Below are positions 1 through 8,553 of a DNA stretch of 64,000 nucleotides, piece by piece. Made by a program: the position numbers and the translations under genes. Source of the stretch: Leptothoe spongobia TAU-MAC 1115 (GTDB lineage Bacteria > Cyanobacteriota > Cyanobacteriia > Phormidesmidales > Phormidesmidaceae); assembly GCF_018739885.1 (NCBI RefSeq), contig NZ_JADOES010000004.1:173581-237580 (forward strand), read 5' to 3'. The notes under the pieces were generated by a model. That model did no database searches and was not told the origin of the DNA. It saw only the letters and a program-made list of their open reading frames with translations. The stretch's first letter is position 1. Each line of letters begins with the position of its first letter.

Positions 1-358
1 CCACATTGACGGCATTGGGTCCCGTTCAGAGTACTCTCTACCTTGATCAACCAGGCTCCTGTGCCTGTCGTGCAGGTTTCTAGTACTCGCACGCTGGGCA
101 AATCCAAGGGGATATGAATTGAGTTATCCATAAGCTAGGGCAGACGCTGTTCTTCCTCTATTATCCCTAACGGGGAAGAACCTGAACTCTACACTAAATG
201 TAGGGGGCTCCACGGGAATTCCGGAAGAGCCTATTTTTACCATCGCTGAGGCATTGCAGGATCCTGACTGGCAACGCTTTTTGCGAAGAAGAGCGGCTAA
301 GGAGAGGGCGGTCAAGTGAAGAGAAGTCTGTTTACCCCCTTACACCACCACTACAACC
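1..358. other. Left edge, no confident gene
   Basis: No complete gene can be supported. On the plus strand one frame is open from the window edge to a stop at about 83 and could be the last residues of a gene that starts outside. A second frame is open from about 133 to a stop at about 319. It ends with a plausible charged tail (DPDWQRFLRRRAAKERAVK) but has no start codon, so it is at best a remnant. A ribosome-binding site for the next gene is not obvious. Confidence 0.3.
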
Positions 359-1129
359 ATGAATCTCGAACAATTTATTCGTCGGCAACGTCAACAAAAA
401 GATATTTTACTGATGTCCCATACAGTCTTAGGCTATCCATCCTGGGACGATAACCGGAAGGCGATCGCGGCCCTGGTTCACGCTGATGTAGAGCTGATTG
501 AACTACAATTTCCGTTCTCAGAACCCATTGCCGATGGACCGACCTTATTAGCCGCAAACCATGCCGCCATCCAGTCAGGTGTTTCGACTCAAGACTGTCT
601 GGATTTTGCCGCAGAGGTCAGCCAGCAATACCCCCAGACTCGCTTTGTGATCATGACCTATGTCAATATTCTCTTTCGGTATGGCATCCATAACTTTATC
701 AAAGCGGCTGCCCAGGCAGGAATTTCTGGATGTATCATCCCCGATCTCCCCTTGGAACAGGCTCAAAGTTATATTAAAGCTTGTCGTGAACAAGCACTGG
801 CCACTATCTTCTTAGTAACTACTGAAAATAGTCAACAACGGATACAACAGATTCTTGATCACACCAGTGGTTTGGTTTACTGTGTGGCCCGAACAGGAGT
901 AACGGGTCAACGCACCCAATTCTCGACACAACTCCATCAATACCTGGACCGGGTACGCTCAGCCACCCCATTACCCATGGCCATTGGCTTTGGCATCCAA
1001 TCTACCGATGATGTCCGCGACCTAATCGGATATGCCGATATCGCCGTTGTCGGTAGCCAGGCTGTCAAACACTATGCTGACTTTGGAGCGAATGCCCTGC
1101 AACAGTTTGCCCAGGGACTAAGGGATTAA
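359..1129 (+). CDS. trpA: Tryptophan synthase alpha subunit (TrpA-like)
   Basis: TrpA cleaves indole-3-glycerol phosphate to indole and glyceraldehyde-3-phosphate in the cytoplasm and passes indole to TrpB. The 256-residue protein has the TIM-barrel landmarks of the family. ELQFPFSEPIADGP carries the two catalytic acids (Salmonella Glu49 and Asp60). The segment TYVNILFRYG matches the family's MYxNxxxxxG. ARTGVTG and GFGIQS are the phosphate-binding loops. It is slightly shorter than the usual 260-270 residues. The neighbouring positions are altered: Gln replaces the common Gly after EL, and Glu replaces the first Asp of PFSDP, so substrate handling may be unusual. No trp genes flank it, which is common in cyanobacteria, where trp genes are scattered. 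A second, specialised paralog (indole-forming, BX1-like) cannot be excluded. Confidence 0.85.
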   Translation: MNLEQFIRRQRQQKDILLMSHTVLGYPSWDDNRKAIAALVHADVELIELQFPFSEPIADGPTLLAANHAAIQSGVSTQDCLDFAAEVSQQYPQTRFVIMTYVNILFRYGIHNFIKAAAQAGISGCIIPDLPLEQAQSYIKACREQALATIFLVTTENSQQRIQQILDHTSGLVYCVARTGVTGQRTQFSTQLHQYLDRVRSATPLPMAIGFGIQSTDDVRDLIGYADIAVVGSQAVKHYADFGANALQQFAQGLRD

Positions 1130-1970
1130 CTCAGATCTTGCACCTAGCGAAGCAGCGTTAGACCACCATGGACTCAAAGTCGCACGGCTAATTGAATCAA
1201 AACCCACTATAGGCGCAAGACTTCTCGCAGAGTAGGGGTTGAGAGATCGGTAAGAGTTCTATATCCAGAGCCTCACAGCCAAGTTGTCGCTTTAGCAGAC
1301 AGCCCTCGATTAGCGCTGGGTTTTGAACCCGGCGTGGGTTATTGCCTCATCACTAGCAGACTATTCTATCTTGCGAGCAGCAATGGGATTCTTCTCTAGG
1401 GATTCGGATTCCCAGTCATTAAACTGATAATCCATAAACACGAGCCCCGAGAAAAACGTAAAGAATAGCCATAGGATCATTGCTTTCGCCAGCATCCTTC
1501 CAATCAAGAACACTGCTCCCTTCTAAACAACACTGAACCTGAGAGCCTCAGAATTAAGGAAACTGCAGCTGCTCAATGGAACTGTAATTGAGAAATCAAT
1601 TTTGATTATGCTATTTGATTACCGCTAATCATAATTTTACATCTTAGGGAGACTCAAGTTAATTACAAGTAAATTAATATAGTTTCTTTGCTTGTAGACA
1701 AATACTGGATGTTCGTTTTTCAGAATTTTGGGTGAGAATATCTAAAATCCATCAATAATGCTTGAAATTTGCCTGGAATGGGATGGTGAGCAATAAGAAA
1801 TAGATCGTTATCATCTTAAATAATATTTAAACTTTGGATGGCTAAGCTCCTGGGTGGCGTTACCGGTTGTTTATCAAAAAGTTAAGCTGTGGCCTCTTCT
1901 GCTGGACAGTTATAAAAATATTTCGTCAGAGATTTAGTCTAAATTATGCAAGAAGTTTAGGCTTAGAATA
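1130..1970. other. 841-base intergenic stretch
   Basis: This region separates trpA from the PsiE-like gene. Apart from a short minus-strand membrane ORF (1361-1495, listed separately) I see no gene. The part from about 1560 to 1960 is AT-rich and is probably the promoter region of the downstream gene. No clear terminator hairpin or RNA gene was recognised. Confidence 0.35.
1361..1495 (-). CDS. Small membrane protein, 44 aa
   Basis: This short reading frame encodes 44 residues with one hydrophobic helix (residues 6-20, MILWLFFTFFSGLVF). A charged acidic/basic tail ending in ARKIE follows. The composition is typical of cyanobacterial single-pass small proteins. The start is uncertain. GGAAGG lies directly against the ATG at 1495, which is too close for a ribosome site. 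AAGGGAG lies 8 bases upstream of an in-frame TTG at 1507, which would add four residues. Function unknown; the call rests on the hydrophobic segment and the local ribosome-binding signal only. Confidence 0.4.
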   Translation of the reverse strand: MLAKAMILWLFFTFFSGLVFMDYQFNDWESESLEKNPIAARKIE

Positions 1971-2423
1971 ATGCTGAGACGATTTAAGCGATATCTTCGC
2001 TGGCGTTCAAGTGATGAAGGATTTTCAACAGGAATTAAGCAATTTGAAAGCTTGGTTTCAAAGTTGCTTTCCATAGCAATGTTGATTGTGATTATGGTGA
2101 TCATGGTCGATCTTGTTCTGTTTTTGTCAACCGAACTCTTTAATCCCAGTCCAAAAGGCTTTTTTGTGACGACGCTCAAAGAAATTTTTGGTCTGTTTCT
2201 GAGTGTGTTGATTGCTTTGGAAATTCTTGAAAATATTACGGCCTACCTGAGAAAGCATGTGGTTCAGGTTGAACTGGTGATTGTGACATCGCTGATTGCC
2301 GTTGCCCGTAAGATTATTATTCTGGAGCTGGAGAAGGTTTCGGGGCTAAGCTTGATTGGACTTGCGATCGCAATTCTAGCCCTATCCATCAGCTACTGGA
2401 TTGTTCACAATATCCATCAATAA
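1971..2423 (+). CDS. PsiE-like four-helix membrane protein
   Basis: The 150-residue protein has four hydrophobic segments: about residues 35-55, 70-90, 105-120 and 130-147. After the second come the charged motif ENITAYLRKHVVQVELV and then VARKIIILE. This arrangement is characteristic of the phosphate-starvation-inducible PsiE family (PF06146), small inner-membrane proteins of unknown biochemical role. The start ATG gives a basic N-terminus (LRRFKRYLRWR) on the cytoplasmic side. It stands alone between trpA and the convergent exporter gene. No Pho box was identified, so regulation by phosphate is not shown. Confidence 0.7.
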   Translation: MLRRFKRYLRWRSSDEGFSTGIKQFESLVSKLLSIAMLIVIMVIMVDLVLFLSTELFNPSPKGFFVTTLKEIFGLFLSVLIALEILENITAYLRKHVVQVELVIVTSLIAVARKIIILELEKVSGLSLIGLAIAILALSISYWIVHNIHQ

Positions 2424-2473
2424 TCACTGATTACTGTTCGCTTGATGCGGTAAGTTGTTGTCAAGACTTGCCA

Positions 2474-3379
2474 TTATTGACGATGAATGGAACTGGATTT
2501 TGAGCGACCCTGAGGGGTTGTGGTTAACAGATCATTAGCTATGGCCGTTCCTAGCAACACCAACCCACAGCCCAAAATCATTGATGATGTCACCGTTTCC
2601 TTCAGGACAATGGTCCCCCATAGCATGGCAAATATGGGAATCAGATAGGTCACTGTCAGAGCTTTGGTGGAACCGATATTTTGAATTAGTCTAAAAAAGA
2701 GAATGTAGGCAAAGGCTGTAGACAGGACAGCCAGGGAGAGAACAGAAATGATCACTTTTGCAGACGGTACTTGTTGCGGCACCGTAAATGGTAGGGCCGG
2801 TATGATGACCAGGGCTGCTCCAAGCTGACTACCTGTAGTCGCTACTAATGAAGGCACATCGGCTAGGTTTTGCTTAATGTAAGGCGCTGCGATCGCGTAC
2901 ATGAATGCGGCCAACAGTGCTGCCACGATAGCAATCAAAAAACCAGGTGTGGTTTCAACCGCTTGCCATCCCACGAGAATCACAACGCCGATAAATCCTA
3001 GAAAAAAGCCCAGCATCCTTGCTGGCGTGAGCTTCTCCTGTAACCAAACCGATGCCACCACAGTGCCAAATAGGGGAGCCGTACCATTCAAAATGGAGGT
3101 AAACCCTGCAGGTAGAGATACGGATGCAAAAGCGAGTAGTAAAAATGGAATGGCTGAGTTGATGCATCCAACCGTCAGGAGGGGGATGAGATTGCGGCGC
3201 ATCTCACCTAATAGACCTAATCGGGCCAACAGTGGCAACAGGGCTAACCCTGCTAGCAACACCCGAAACTCAATTAACCAGATTGGCCCAATCACCGGGG
3301 CGGCAATCCGCATAAACAGAAATGAACCACCCCATAGGGCAGCCAGCAATAACATCTCAAAAACGTCTGATAGTTTCAT
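2474..3379 (-). CDS. DMT-family (EamA) small-molecule exporter
   Basis: The 301-residue protein has ten predicted membrane helices in two EamA halves. The first half includes LLAALWGGSFLFMRIAAPV and FLLLAFASVSLPAGFTSIL. The second begins near residue 150 with GFLIAIVAALLAAFMYAIA. Such transporters export metabolites or amino acids across the plasma membrane; the substrate cannot be read from sequence. Its start overlaps the stop of the upstream AraC/methyltransferase gene by four bases (ATGA), so the two are co-transcribed. A DNA-alkylation sensor paired with a drug/metabolite exporter could form a small defence operon, which is inference. Confidence 0.85.
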   Translation of the reverse strand: MKLSDVFEMLLLAALWGGSFLFMRIAAPVIGPIWLIEFRVLLAGLALLPLLARLGLLGEMRRNLIPLLTVGCINSAIPFLLLAFASVSLPAGFTSILNGTAPLFGTVVASVWLQEKLTPARMLGFFLGFIGVVILVGWQAVETTPGFLIAIVAALLAAFMYAIAAPYIKQNLADVPSLVATTGSQLGAALVIIPALPFTVPQQVPSAKVIISVLSLAVLSTAFAYILFFRLIQNIGSTKALTVTYLIPIFAMLWGTIVLKETVTSSMILGCGLVLLGTAIANDLLTTTPQGRSKSSSIHRQ

Positions 3380-4230
3380 GATTGCCCTTCCTGTTGACTT
3401 GCTTCCCAGCCCAAAAGAACCGTTTTACGATCCAGACCCCAACGATAGCCACCGATCTCCCCCGAACCGCGAATCACCCGATGGCAAGGGATGAGATACC
3501 CCACTGGATTGCGTCCCACAGCATTGCCAATGGCCCGTGCTGCTGTGGGTTTACCGATAGAAGTGGCTAATCCTTGATAGGTGGTAAGACTGCCAAAGGG
3601 GATTTGTAGGAGTGCTTGCCACACCTGGATCTGAAAATTTGTTCCTTTGACATGGAGTACTAGGGGAGAGGGAAGGGGCGATTGGAAGATAAGATCTCGA
3701 ATATTCTCAGTCCCTCTTTGATCAGCCATAATGTCAGCATTGGGCCATTCTGTTTGTAAATGCTGTTTAGCTGTAGCTCTATCGACTTTATCTAAAAAGT
3801 GTAAATTGCAGATGCCACGGTCAGTCGTTGCAATTAGACAGGCCCCAAAAGGTGTTTCATGGATGCCATAGCAAATCTTCAATCCTGCACCTTCCGCTTT
3901 AAATTCACCCGGTGTCATGGCCACTAGCTGTACAAACAGATCGTGTAAACGACCTGAGCTTGACAACCCAGACTCTAGAGATAACTCTAAGAGATTTTTT
4001 GTTTCAGTGATTTTTGATTTTGCATATTCCAGGGTGAGATATTGCAAAAAGCGTTTTGGGCTAATGCCAGCCCATTTTGTAAACAATCGCTGAAAATGAT
4101 ACTCACTGAGATTGACATGCTGAGCGATGGTGGTCAGACTAGGCTGCTCCAAATGATTGTCGCGAATAAACGCAATTGCCTTAGCTATTTGACCATAGGT
4201 TTGTCTATCGTAAACAGGGCTTTCCATCAA
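3376..4230 (-). CDS. AraC-domain / O6-alkylguanine methyltransferase fusion (Ada-like)
   Basis: Residues about 10-105 form an AraC-type double helix-turn-helix (LTTIAQHVNLSEYHFQRLF and the second helix pair). Residues about 120-280 form an Ogt/MGMT domain. The catalytic motif IPCHRVI contains the cysteine that accepts the alkyl group from O6-methylguanine. The RAIGNAVGRNP loop is also present. The N-terminal metal-binding phosphotriester domain of E. coli Ada is absent, so activation cannot occur by Cys methylation there. This truncated architecture is widespread and is usually annotated as bifunctional regulator/DNA repair protein. It forms an operon with the EamA exporter (four-base overlap). 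The sequence upstream has an AACTGTA...TACAGTT inverted repeat near 4334-4356 that could be an operator. Confidence 0.88.
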   Translation of the reverse strand: MMESPVYDRQTYGQIAKAIAFIRDNHLEQPSLTTIAQHVNLSEYHFQRLFTKWAGISPKRFLQYLTLEYAKSKITETKNLLELSLESGLSSSGRLHDLFVQLVAMTPGEFKAEGAGLKICYGIHETPFGACLIATTDRGICNLHFLDKVDRATAKQHLQTEWPNADIMADQRGTENIRDLIFQSPLPSPLVLHVKGTNFQIQVWQALLQIPFGSLTTYQGLATSIGKPTAARAIGNAVGRNPVGYLIPCHRVIRGSGEIGGYRWGLDRKTVLLGWEASQQEGQS

Positions 4231-4423
4231 TGAATTTATGCAGTAACAGGTTCTGATGCATCTGTTCCACAGGCTAGATACACCCCATTAAGATATCGAC
4301 AGCAAGGGGCGAAAGCCACCCGTTTCTTGCTAACTGTAACTTTTAGTACAGTTACTTTTGCTGCTCGACCATAGACTACTGTAAGTCAAGCATGAAGCAT
4401 AGACTTGATTACTCCTATGCTAG

Positions 4424-4538
4424 GGCGTTACTAATTTATGGACCTCAGGTACATTGTTCCGATGACTAGAGATGTCATTATTTAGAAATCTTTGGTGCGG
4501 GAGAACCATGGCCAGGAGTTGCCGATTTTAGTAACGCC
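4424..4538 (+). ncRNA. Possible structured RNA bounded by an 11-bp inverted repeat
   Basis: GGCGTTACTAA (4424-4434) is perfectly complementary to TTAGTAACGCC (4528-4538). The right arm is followed by ATTTTT. The 93 bases enclosed also contain a small TGAC/GTCA stem near 4459-4479. The arrangement resembles a closed-stem small RNA. It does not match 6S, SRP, RNase P or tmRNA patterns that I know. It could equally be a miniature mobile element. No coding potential is seen. Confidence 0.25.
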
Positions 4539-4666
4539 ATTTTTCTGCCATGACTTGGATCGTACGGGGGCACATCTGACCTGCTGTGCGTCTACCCTGC
4601 GTCCGCCGATGGATGTAGTCCGTGCTTATGTGCTTGTTCTGCAGTGACCTAATGTGGTTTATCCTT

Positions 4667-4699
4667 GAGGCAAGGAGAATACCTTGCCTCTTTTTTTTT
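4667..4699 (+). terminator. Strong intrinsic terminator
   Basis: A perfect 9-bp stem, GAGGCAAGG with CCTTGCCTC, closes a 6-base loop and is followed by nine T residues on the plus strand. This is a textbook factor-independent terminator. No protein gene precedes it on this strand within more than 2 kb, so it probably ends a non-coding transcript that starts between about 4380 and 4600. Confidence 0.85.
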
Positions 4700-5160
4700 A
4701 TGACTATTGAGCAAGACTCTTCCCTATGTTGTAATCTCAATAGAGGTTAAATCACTTCTATTTGAGTGCCTTTTTTGAGCCTCTATAACATCGACTTGTT
4801 TTGCAGTCTGAATAGGCTATCCATTGAGAATACGATCTGGGGAGCAGTTGCTTGCATTAATTGACTGTGCATGGTTTTCTAAAGAGAATGTTAAGTATCT
4901 AGCCTGGCCGAGCTTAAGCCTTGTGGCGTACGCAATATTAGACAAATTGCTTGAAAAACATTGGTTCACTGGAAAGTAAGTACATCAGGTAAGTACTCTT
5001 ATAGGTATCTTGAGAGGTTGCATTTACATTAATAAAATCCGGCGTTGCTGATCCCCGGAATGGTTTTATCGCTCAAGTTCAGATTTATGGCCTCATTGAT
5101 CGATCGATTCATACCCTAAATCAGCAATGGCAAAATCCATTATCGATTGAGGCTAGTTTT

Positions 5161-5514
5161 GTGGCCAGTATTTTAATAATTGAAGATGAACCCCGTACTG
5201 TGTCCTTCTTATCACAAGGGCTTCAACAGATGGGATATCGAACGTTTGCCGTCACTAATGGAGAGCGAGCCCTACCTTTAGCGCTCTCAAAGATGTTTGA
5301 TCTTGTTTTGCTAGATTTGATGCTACCTGGATTAGAGGGGGTGTCAATCCTCAGTGTTATCCGGGCGCAGAGACTACAGGTGCCTGTCATTGTGATGACG
5401 GCCTTATCCAGTGAAAAGGAGCGCTCCCATGCTTTTCTGTTGGGAGCCAATGAATATATCGCTAAACCCTTTAACTTTGATTATCTGTTAAGTCATATCC
5501 GTACCTATGTGTAA
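5161..5514 (+). CDS. Single-domain response regulator (receiver only)
   Basis: This is a CheY-like receiver of 117 residues with no output domain. The acidic pair is in IIEDEP (about residues 7-10). The phosphoacceptor Asp is in VLLDLMLPG (about residue 52), the switch Thr is in VMTAL, and the Lys is in IAKPF. The GTG start is supported by GAGG eight bases upstream. The reading frame remains open for about 150 bases further upstream without an ATG, GTG or TTG. The protein may therefore be the C-terminal survivor of a longer gene, but the ribosome site argues that it is translated as it stands. No kinase lies nearby, so its partner is unknown. Confidence 0.75.
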   Translation: MASILIIEDEPRTVSFLSQGLQQMGYRTFAVTNGERALPLALSKMFDLVLLDLMLPGLEGVSILSVIRAQRLQVPVIVMTALSSEKERSHAFLLGANEYIAKPFNFDYLLSHIRTYV

Positions 5515-5721
5515 GCAAGGTATATTTGCATCTAAGTAGTTTTAGTTGAGAAAAGTCGTCCCATCAAATCTTCGCCATCAAATCTTCGTTAGCAATCATT
5601 AGGGCGTGCTTGATATCAGTTGTAAAAACTTTTGTCTAGTTTGTCTAGATAGTTATTTACCTACATAATAAATTTGCCGTTAGCATAAAGAAAACTGTGT
5701 TGCACAACGCGCAGATTTACC

Positions 5722-6156
5722 ATGACCTCTTGCCCCTTTTGCGACATTGTTAACGGGACCGGCCCTGCTAGCCTCGTCCACGAAGACGATTTGACCATGG
5801 CGTTCATCCCACTAAACCCCATCTATCCAGGGGCATGTATTGTTATTCCCAAAGAACACATTGATCACTTTACCGAGCTGCCCGATGATTTAGCCGCTGC
5901 CGTTATGGTTGTGAGCCAGCGGATTGGTCGCAAAATCATGAAAATCTATCAGCCCCTAAAGGTGGGTATGGTAGTCCATGGATTTGGTGTTCGTCATGCT
6001 CATCTGAACTTGATTCCCCAGTATCATCCCCTCGATATTACCTATAAGCATCTAGCCTACATTGAAGATGGGAAAGTGAAGTTTAGTGAAAAGCATTTGC
6101 CACATCCGACCCGCGATGAGTTGGATGCACTCGCAGCGGTTTTGCGGTTGGATTGA
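5722..6156 (+). CDS. HIT-family nucleotide hydrolase
   Basis: The 144-residue protein starts with the zinc-binding-type CPFCDIV motif and has the HIT core (FIPLNPIYPGACIVIPKEHI). The active-site motif is RHAHLNLIP. The usual triad HxHxH is reduced to HxHxN, so the last histidine is replaced by Asn; the central nucleophilic His is kept. HIT proteins hydrolyse dinucleoside polyphosphates or AMP conjugates in the cytoplasm. The C-terminal end (HPTRDELDALAAVLRLD) is helical. It is monocistronic, with about 200 bases of upstream sequence containing AT-rich promoter-like stretches near 5640-5675. Confidence 0.82.
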   Translation: MTSCPFCDIVNGTGPASLVHEDDLTMAFIPLNPIYPGACIVIPKEHIDHFTELPDDLAAAVMVVSQRIGRKIMKIYQPLKVGMVVHGFGVRHAHLNLIPQYHPLDITYKHLAYIEDGKVKFSEKHLPHPTRDELDALAAVLRLD

Positions 6157-6668
6157 TAGCGCATAGGGCATAGAAAATAGGGATGATTGGGGGGATTAAT
6201 CTGCCAGGCAGATACACTATCTTCTAGTACGCATAGCCAGGTATACGCTTGGAACATATTGATATCATGTATGCTAGAGCACTGTACAGCAATAGATTGA
6301 ATTCGACCTTGACAACTCATATGATTAGGATAAGTTCTCAAAATCTTTTGGTACGTGAGAATTGAGATTGAGTGTACATTCTACAAACAATTTCACGAGG
6401 GTGCTCTATTTATTGGTAAGTCCCTAAACGCTTTCTAAAAGAGACCTCAGCAGTAGGGTATCTCATATCTTGCACCTGGCAGTTAGGTTCTATCTTTTGA
6501 TGTACAGGTTGCTATGGAACAGCTCTTCAGACATGGTTTTTGGATCTTATAAAATCCTTATCCCTAAGTAGCCTGGAAATTGGGTTGACTTTACAATCCT
6601 GATCGGCAATTGGGACAATAGGGTTAGAAACCCGACTTATGGGCGATAGGTAAGATATTTATTCATCC
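6157..6668. other. Intergenic, 512 bases
   Basis: Nothing recognisable beyond generic promoter-like AT-rich sequence. No hairpin with a T tract and no convincing short gene was seen. Confidence 0.4.
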
Positions 6669-7976
6669 ATGGATCAGATCGACGCTCAGACCGATCAAAC
6701 CGAGGTGACCCATAGCTTTCTAGCCTGGTTGCCTCAGTTCAGACGCGAAATATGGATTTTAGCAACCGGTCAACTGCTGTTGTACATCGGTCAAGGCTTT
6801 ACCCTGGTCTACGCATCCATTTACTTTGTCAATGAGTTAGGTTTTTCCCCTACTCAGGTGGGTTTAGCCCTTAGCAGCAGCGGTTTTGCGGGCATTGCAG
6901 GCCGATTTTGGTCAGGCTATGCCATTGATGCTGAGTTCTGGGGACGTCGCCGCACATTGATACTATCGTCAGTAGTTACGGCTCTAGCCTGTTTTTGTCT
7001 AGCCTTTGCCAGTACTTTTGTGCTGTTGGTGCTTGGTAATATGCTGCTGGGATTAGGTGTGAGTCTATATTGGCCAGCAAATTTATCGGTAACAACGGAC
7101 CTGACTACAGTCGAAAATCGTACAGAGGCCTTTGCCCTGACACGACTGGTGGATAATTTGGGCCTTGCCCTGGGGGCACTATTAGCTGGACAGTATGTCG
7201 CCATGTCCGGTAACTACAGCATTCTGTTTATTCTCAAAGGCTTGACCTATCTTTTATTTGCTGGGGTTATTTATGTTGCTATTGGGGAAACACGACAACC
7301 TCAAATTGAGGTACGTAATGTATGGCAGGATTGGTCACAGGCATTTCGCGATCGCACCCTCCTCACCTTTCTCAGCGCCAACATCATCTTTACCATCTAC
7401 GCCGCCCAGCACACCAGCACTCTGCCCCTGTATTTAGCCAACTTTATTCCCCATGGCAATACAGAAAGCGGCTTCTCAGAACAGTGGATTAGTTACTTCT
7501 TCGTCTGGCAAGTCTTTCTAAAAATTTTCCTACAGCTACCCATTACCCGGCTAGTCAAAACCATTAACCATGTCTCAACGTTATTAATTGCCTTAATCAT
7601 CTGGAGCATAGGCTTTTTCCTGCTCTGGATCATTGGCATTACCCCCACCATTACCCTGCCATTCACCATCGCCGCCTTCAGCCTGATTGCCTTAGCCGAG
7701 ATCCTCTACTCCCCAGCCGGTGTCTCTCTCATTGGCGAAATGGCTCCATTAAATCTACGCGGTATCTACTTTTCCCTAGAGTCCCAATGCTGGTCCATTG
7801 GCTTCACCATCGGCCCCGCCCTGGGTGGGTGGGCACTGGATCATCCTGAGACAGTCGGCGTTAATCTGTGGTTGTATTTAATCACTGGAGGGTTGATTGC
7901 GAGCGTGATTTTGACGGTTTTAAAGCAACAAATGACAGTCGTGGGTAAATCTGATCTTGCGGTTGATGGGTTCTGA
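6669..7976 (+). CDS. MFS transporter
   Basis: The 435-residue protein has twelve predicted membrane helices. The cytoplasmic loop after helix 2 is GIAGRFWSGYAIDAEFWGRRR, a variant of the MFS motif A with D and RRR. A longer central loop separates the halves near residues 205-230. The second half includes PLNLRGIYFSLESQCWSIGF, typical of the YajR/arabinose-exporter-like MFS branch. Substrate cannot be assigned; drug or metabolite efflux is likely from the family. It stands alone, upstream of the first cargo cassette. Confidence 0.85.
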   Translation: MDQIDAQTDQTEVTHSFLAWLPQFRREIWILATGQLLLYIGQGFTLVYASIYFVNELGFSPTQVGLALSSSGFAGIAGRFWSGYAIDAEFWGRRRTLILSSVVTALACFCLAFASTFVLLVLGNMLLGLGVSLYWPANLSVTTDLTTVENRTEAFALTRLVDNLGLALGALLAGQYVAMSGNYSILFILKGLTYLLFAGVIYVAIGETRQPQIEVRNVWQDWSQAFRDRTLLTFLSANIIFTIYAAQHTSTLPLYLANFIPHGNTESGFSEQWISYFFVWQVFLKIFLQLPITRLVKTINHVSTLLIALIIWSIGFFLLWIIGITPTITLPFTIAAFSLIALAEILYSPAGVSLIGEMAPLNLRGIYFSLESQCWSIGFTIGPALGGWALDHPETVGVNLWLYLITGGLIASVILTVLKQQMTVVGKSDLAVDGF

Positions 7977-8400
7977 ATGGCTTTGTCATAGTTAGTTGGC
8001 TGGTTTTTGGGATCAGAGTAGTATAAATTGTCACCGAGGGAATTTTTGTATGGTGGTGTAGGGGTTGAAGCTGGAGGATGAGTTAGGAATGGAGAGCTTG
8101 GTAGCGTTGACTGAGGAGATGATCTGAATTGCGCTTCAGGCGCTGAGGCTGTCTTTTTATGGAGATAGTTTTATTATCTCAACAAGGTGAAATAGTCTCT
8201 TCTCAGTTCTGGGAGAGATCGATCTCAAAGCTTGCGACTTTGAGGGGGCATATTTGAGATTGTGGGCTCTTGGTTTTCTATTTTATATCTGCTTTGGTCA
8301 ACTTGCTCAGGGGTATGCAAGGAGAAGATATGAGGGAAAAATGTCAGGTTATGGATATATGGAAAGGGCTAAGGGGATATACATCCACACGATGTTAAAA
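7977..8400. other. Intergenic, left flank of cargo module 1
   Basis: No gene is supported. A 68-codon frame starting at 8254 runs into the conserved hairpin of the cargo module and has no family resemblance, so it is treated as spurious. The sequence shared with the other cargo modules begins only at 8401. Confidence 0.4.
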
Positions 8401-8553
8401 GGTGCGCATATATCTCTGATTTGGCGGCCTATGTGCACCTTTTGGGTAATGACACAGTAGAAATAAACGGAACAGTGCCGTTATTTGCAATGTTATAGGG
8501 AATAATGGAAAGCCTATAACAACGAATTAAGAAAAATCAAAAAGGTTTGAGGT
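8401..8553 (+). repeat. Cargo-module leader 1 (39-bp and 29-bp hairpins)
   Basis: A 39-bp imperfect palindrome (8401-8439; outer arms GGTGCGCATA and TATGTGCACC) is followed by a conserved block TTTTGGGTAATGACACAG...AAATAAACGGAA. A 29-bp hairpin follows (8492-8520; arms GTTATAGG and CCTATAAC, 13-base loop). A purine-rich stretch with GGTTTGAGG then leads into the ATG. The same order and the same 39 and 29 base lengths recur in front of the cargo genes at 34284 (minus) and 53994. This suggests a shared promoter/translation control region or a recombination site, or both. Confidence 0.85.

Larger units (their letters stand above)
4231..5160. other. 930-base intergenic region with a likely non-coding transcript
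   Basis: No protein gene is convincing here. The region holds an inverted repeat (4424-4538) and a strong plus-strand terminator (4667-4699), described separately, and an AACTGTA/TACAGTT palindrome near 4334-4356 in front of the Ada-like gene. From about 5013 to 5160 the frame of the downstream receiver gene is open but has no start codon. It may be a decayed upstream domain. Confidence 0.4.

Noticed and set aside
2901..3494. Long plus-strand frame across the exporter and Ada-like genes
   Set aside because: It is antisense to two well-supported genes and has an Arg/Pro/Asn-rich, non-protein-like composition.
4528..4740. 70-codon minus-strand frame over the terminator
   Set aside because: It runs through the hairpin and T tract and has no recognisable domain.
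8254..8460. A 68-codon frame in front of cargo gene 1
   Set aside because: It runs through the conserved 39-bp hairpin and shows no family resemblance.
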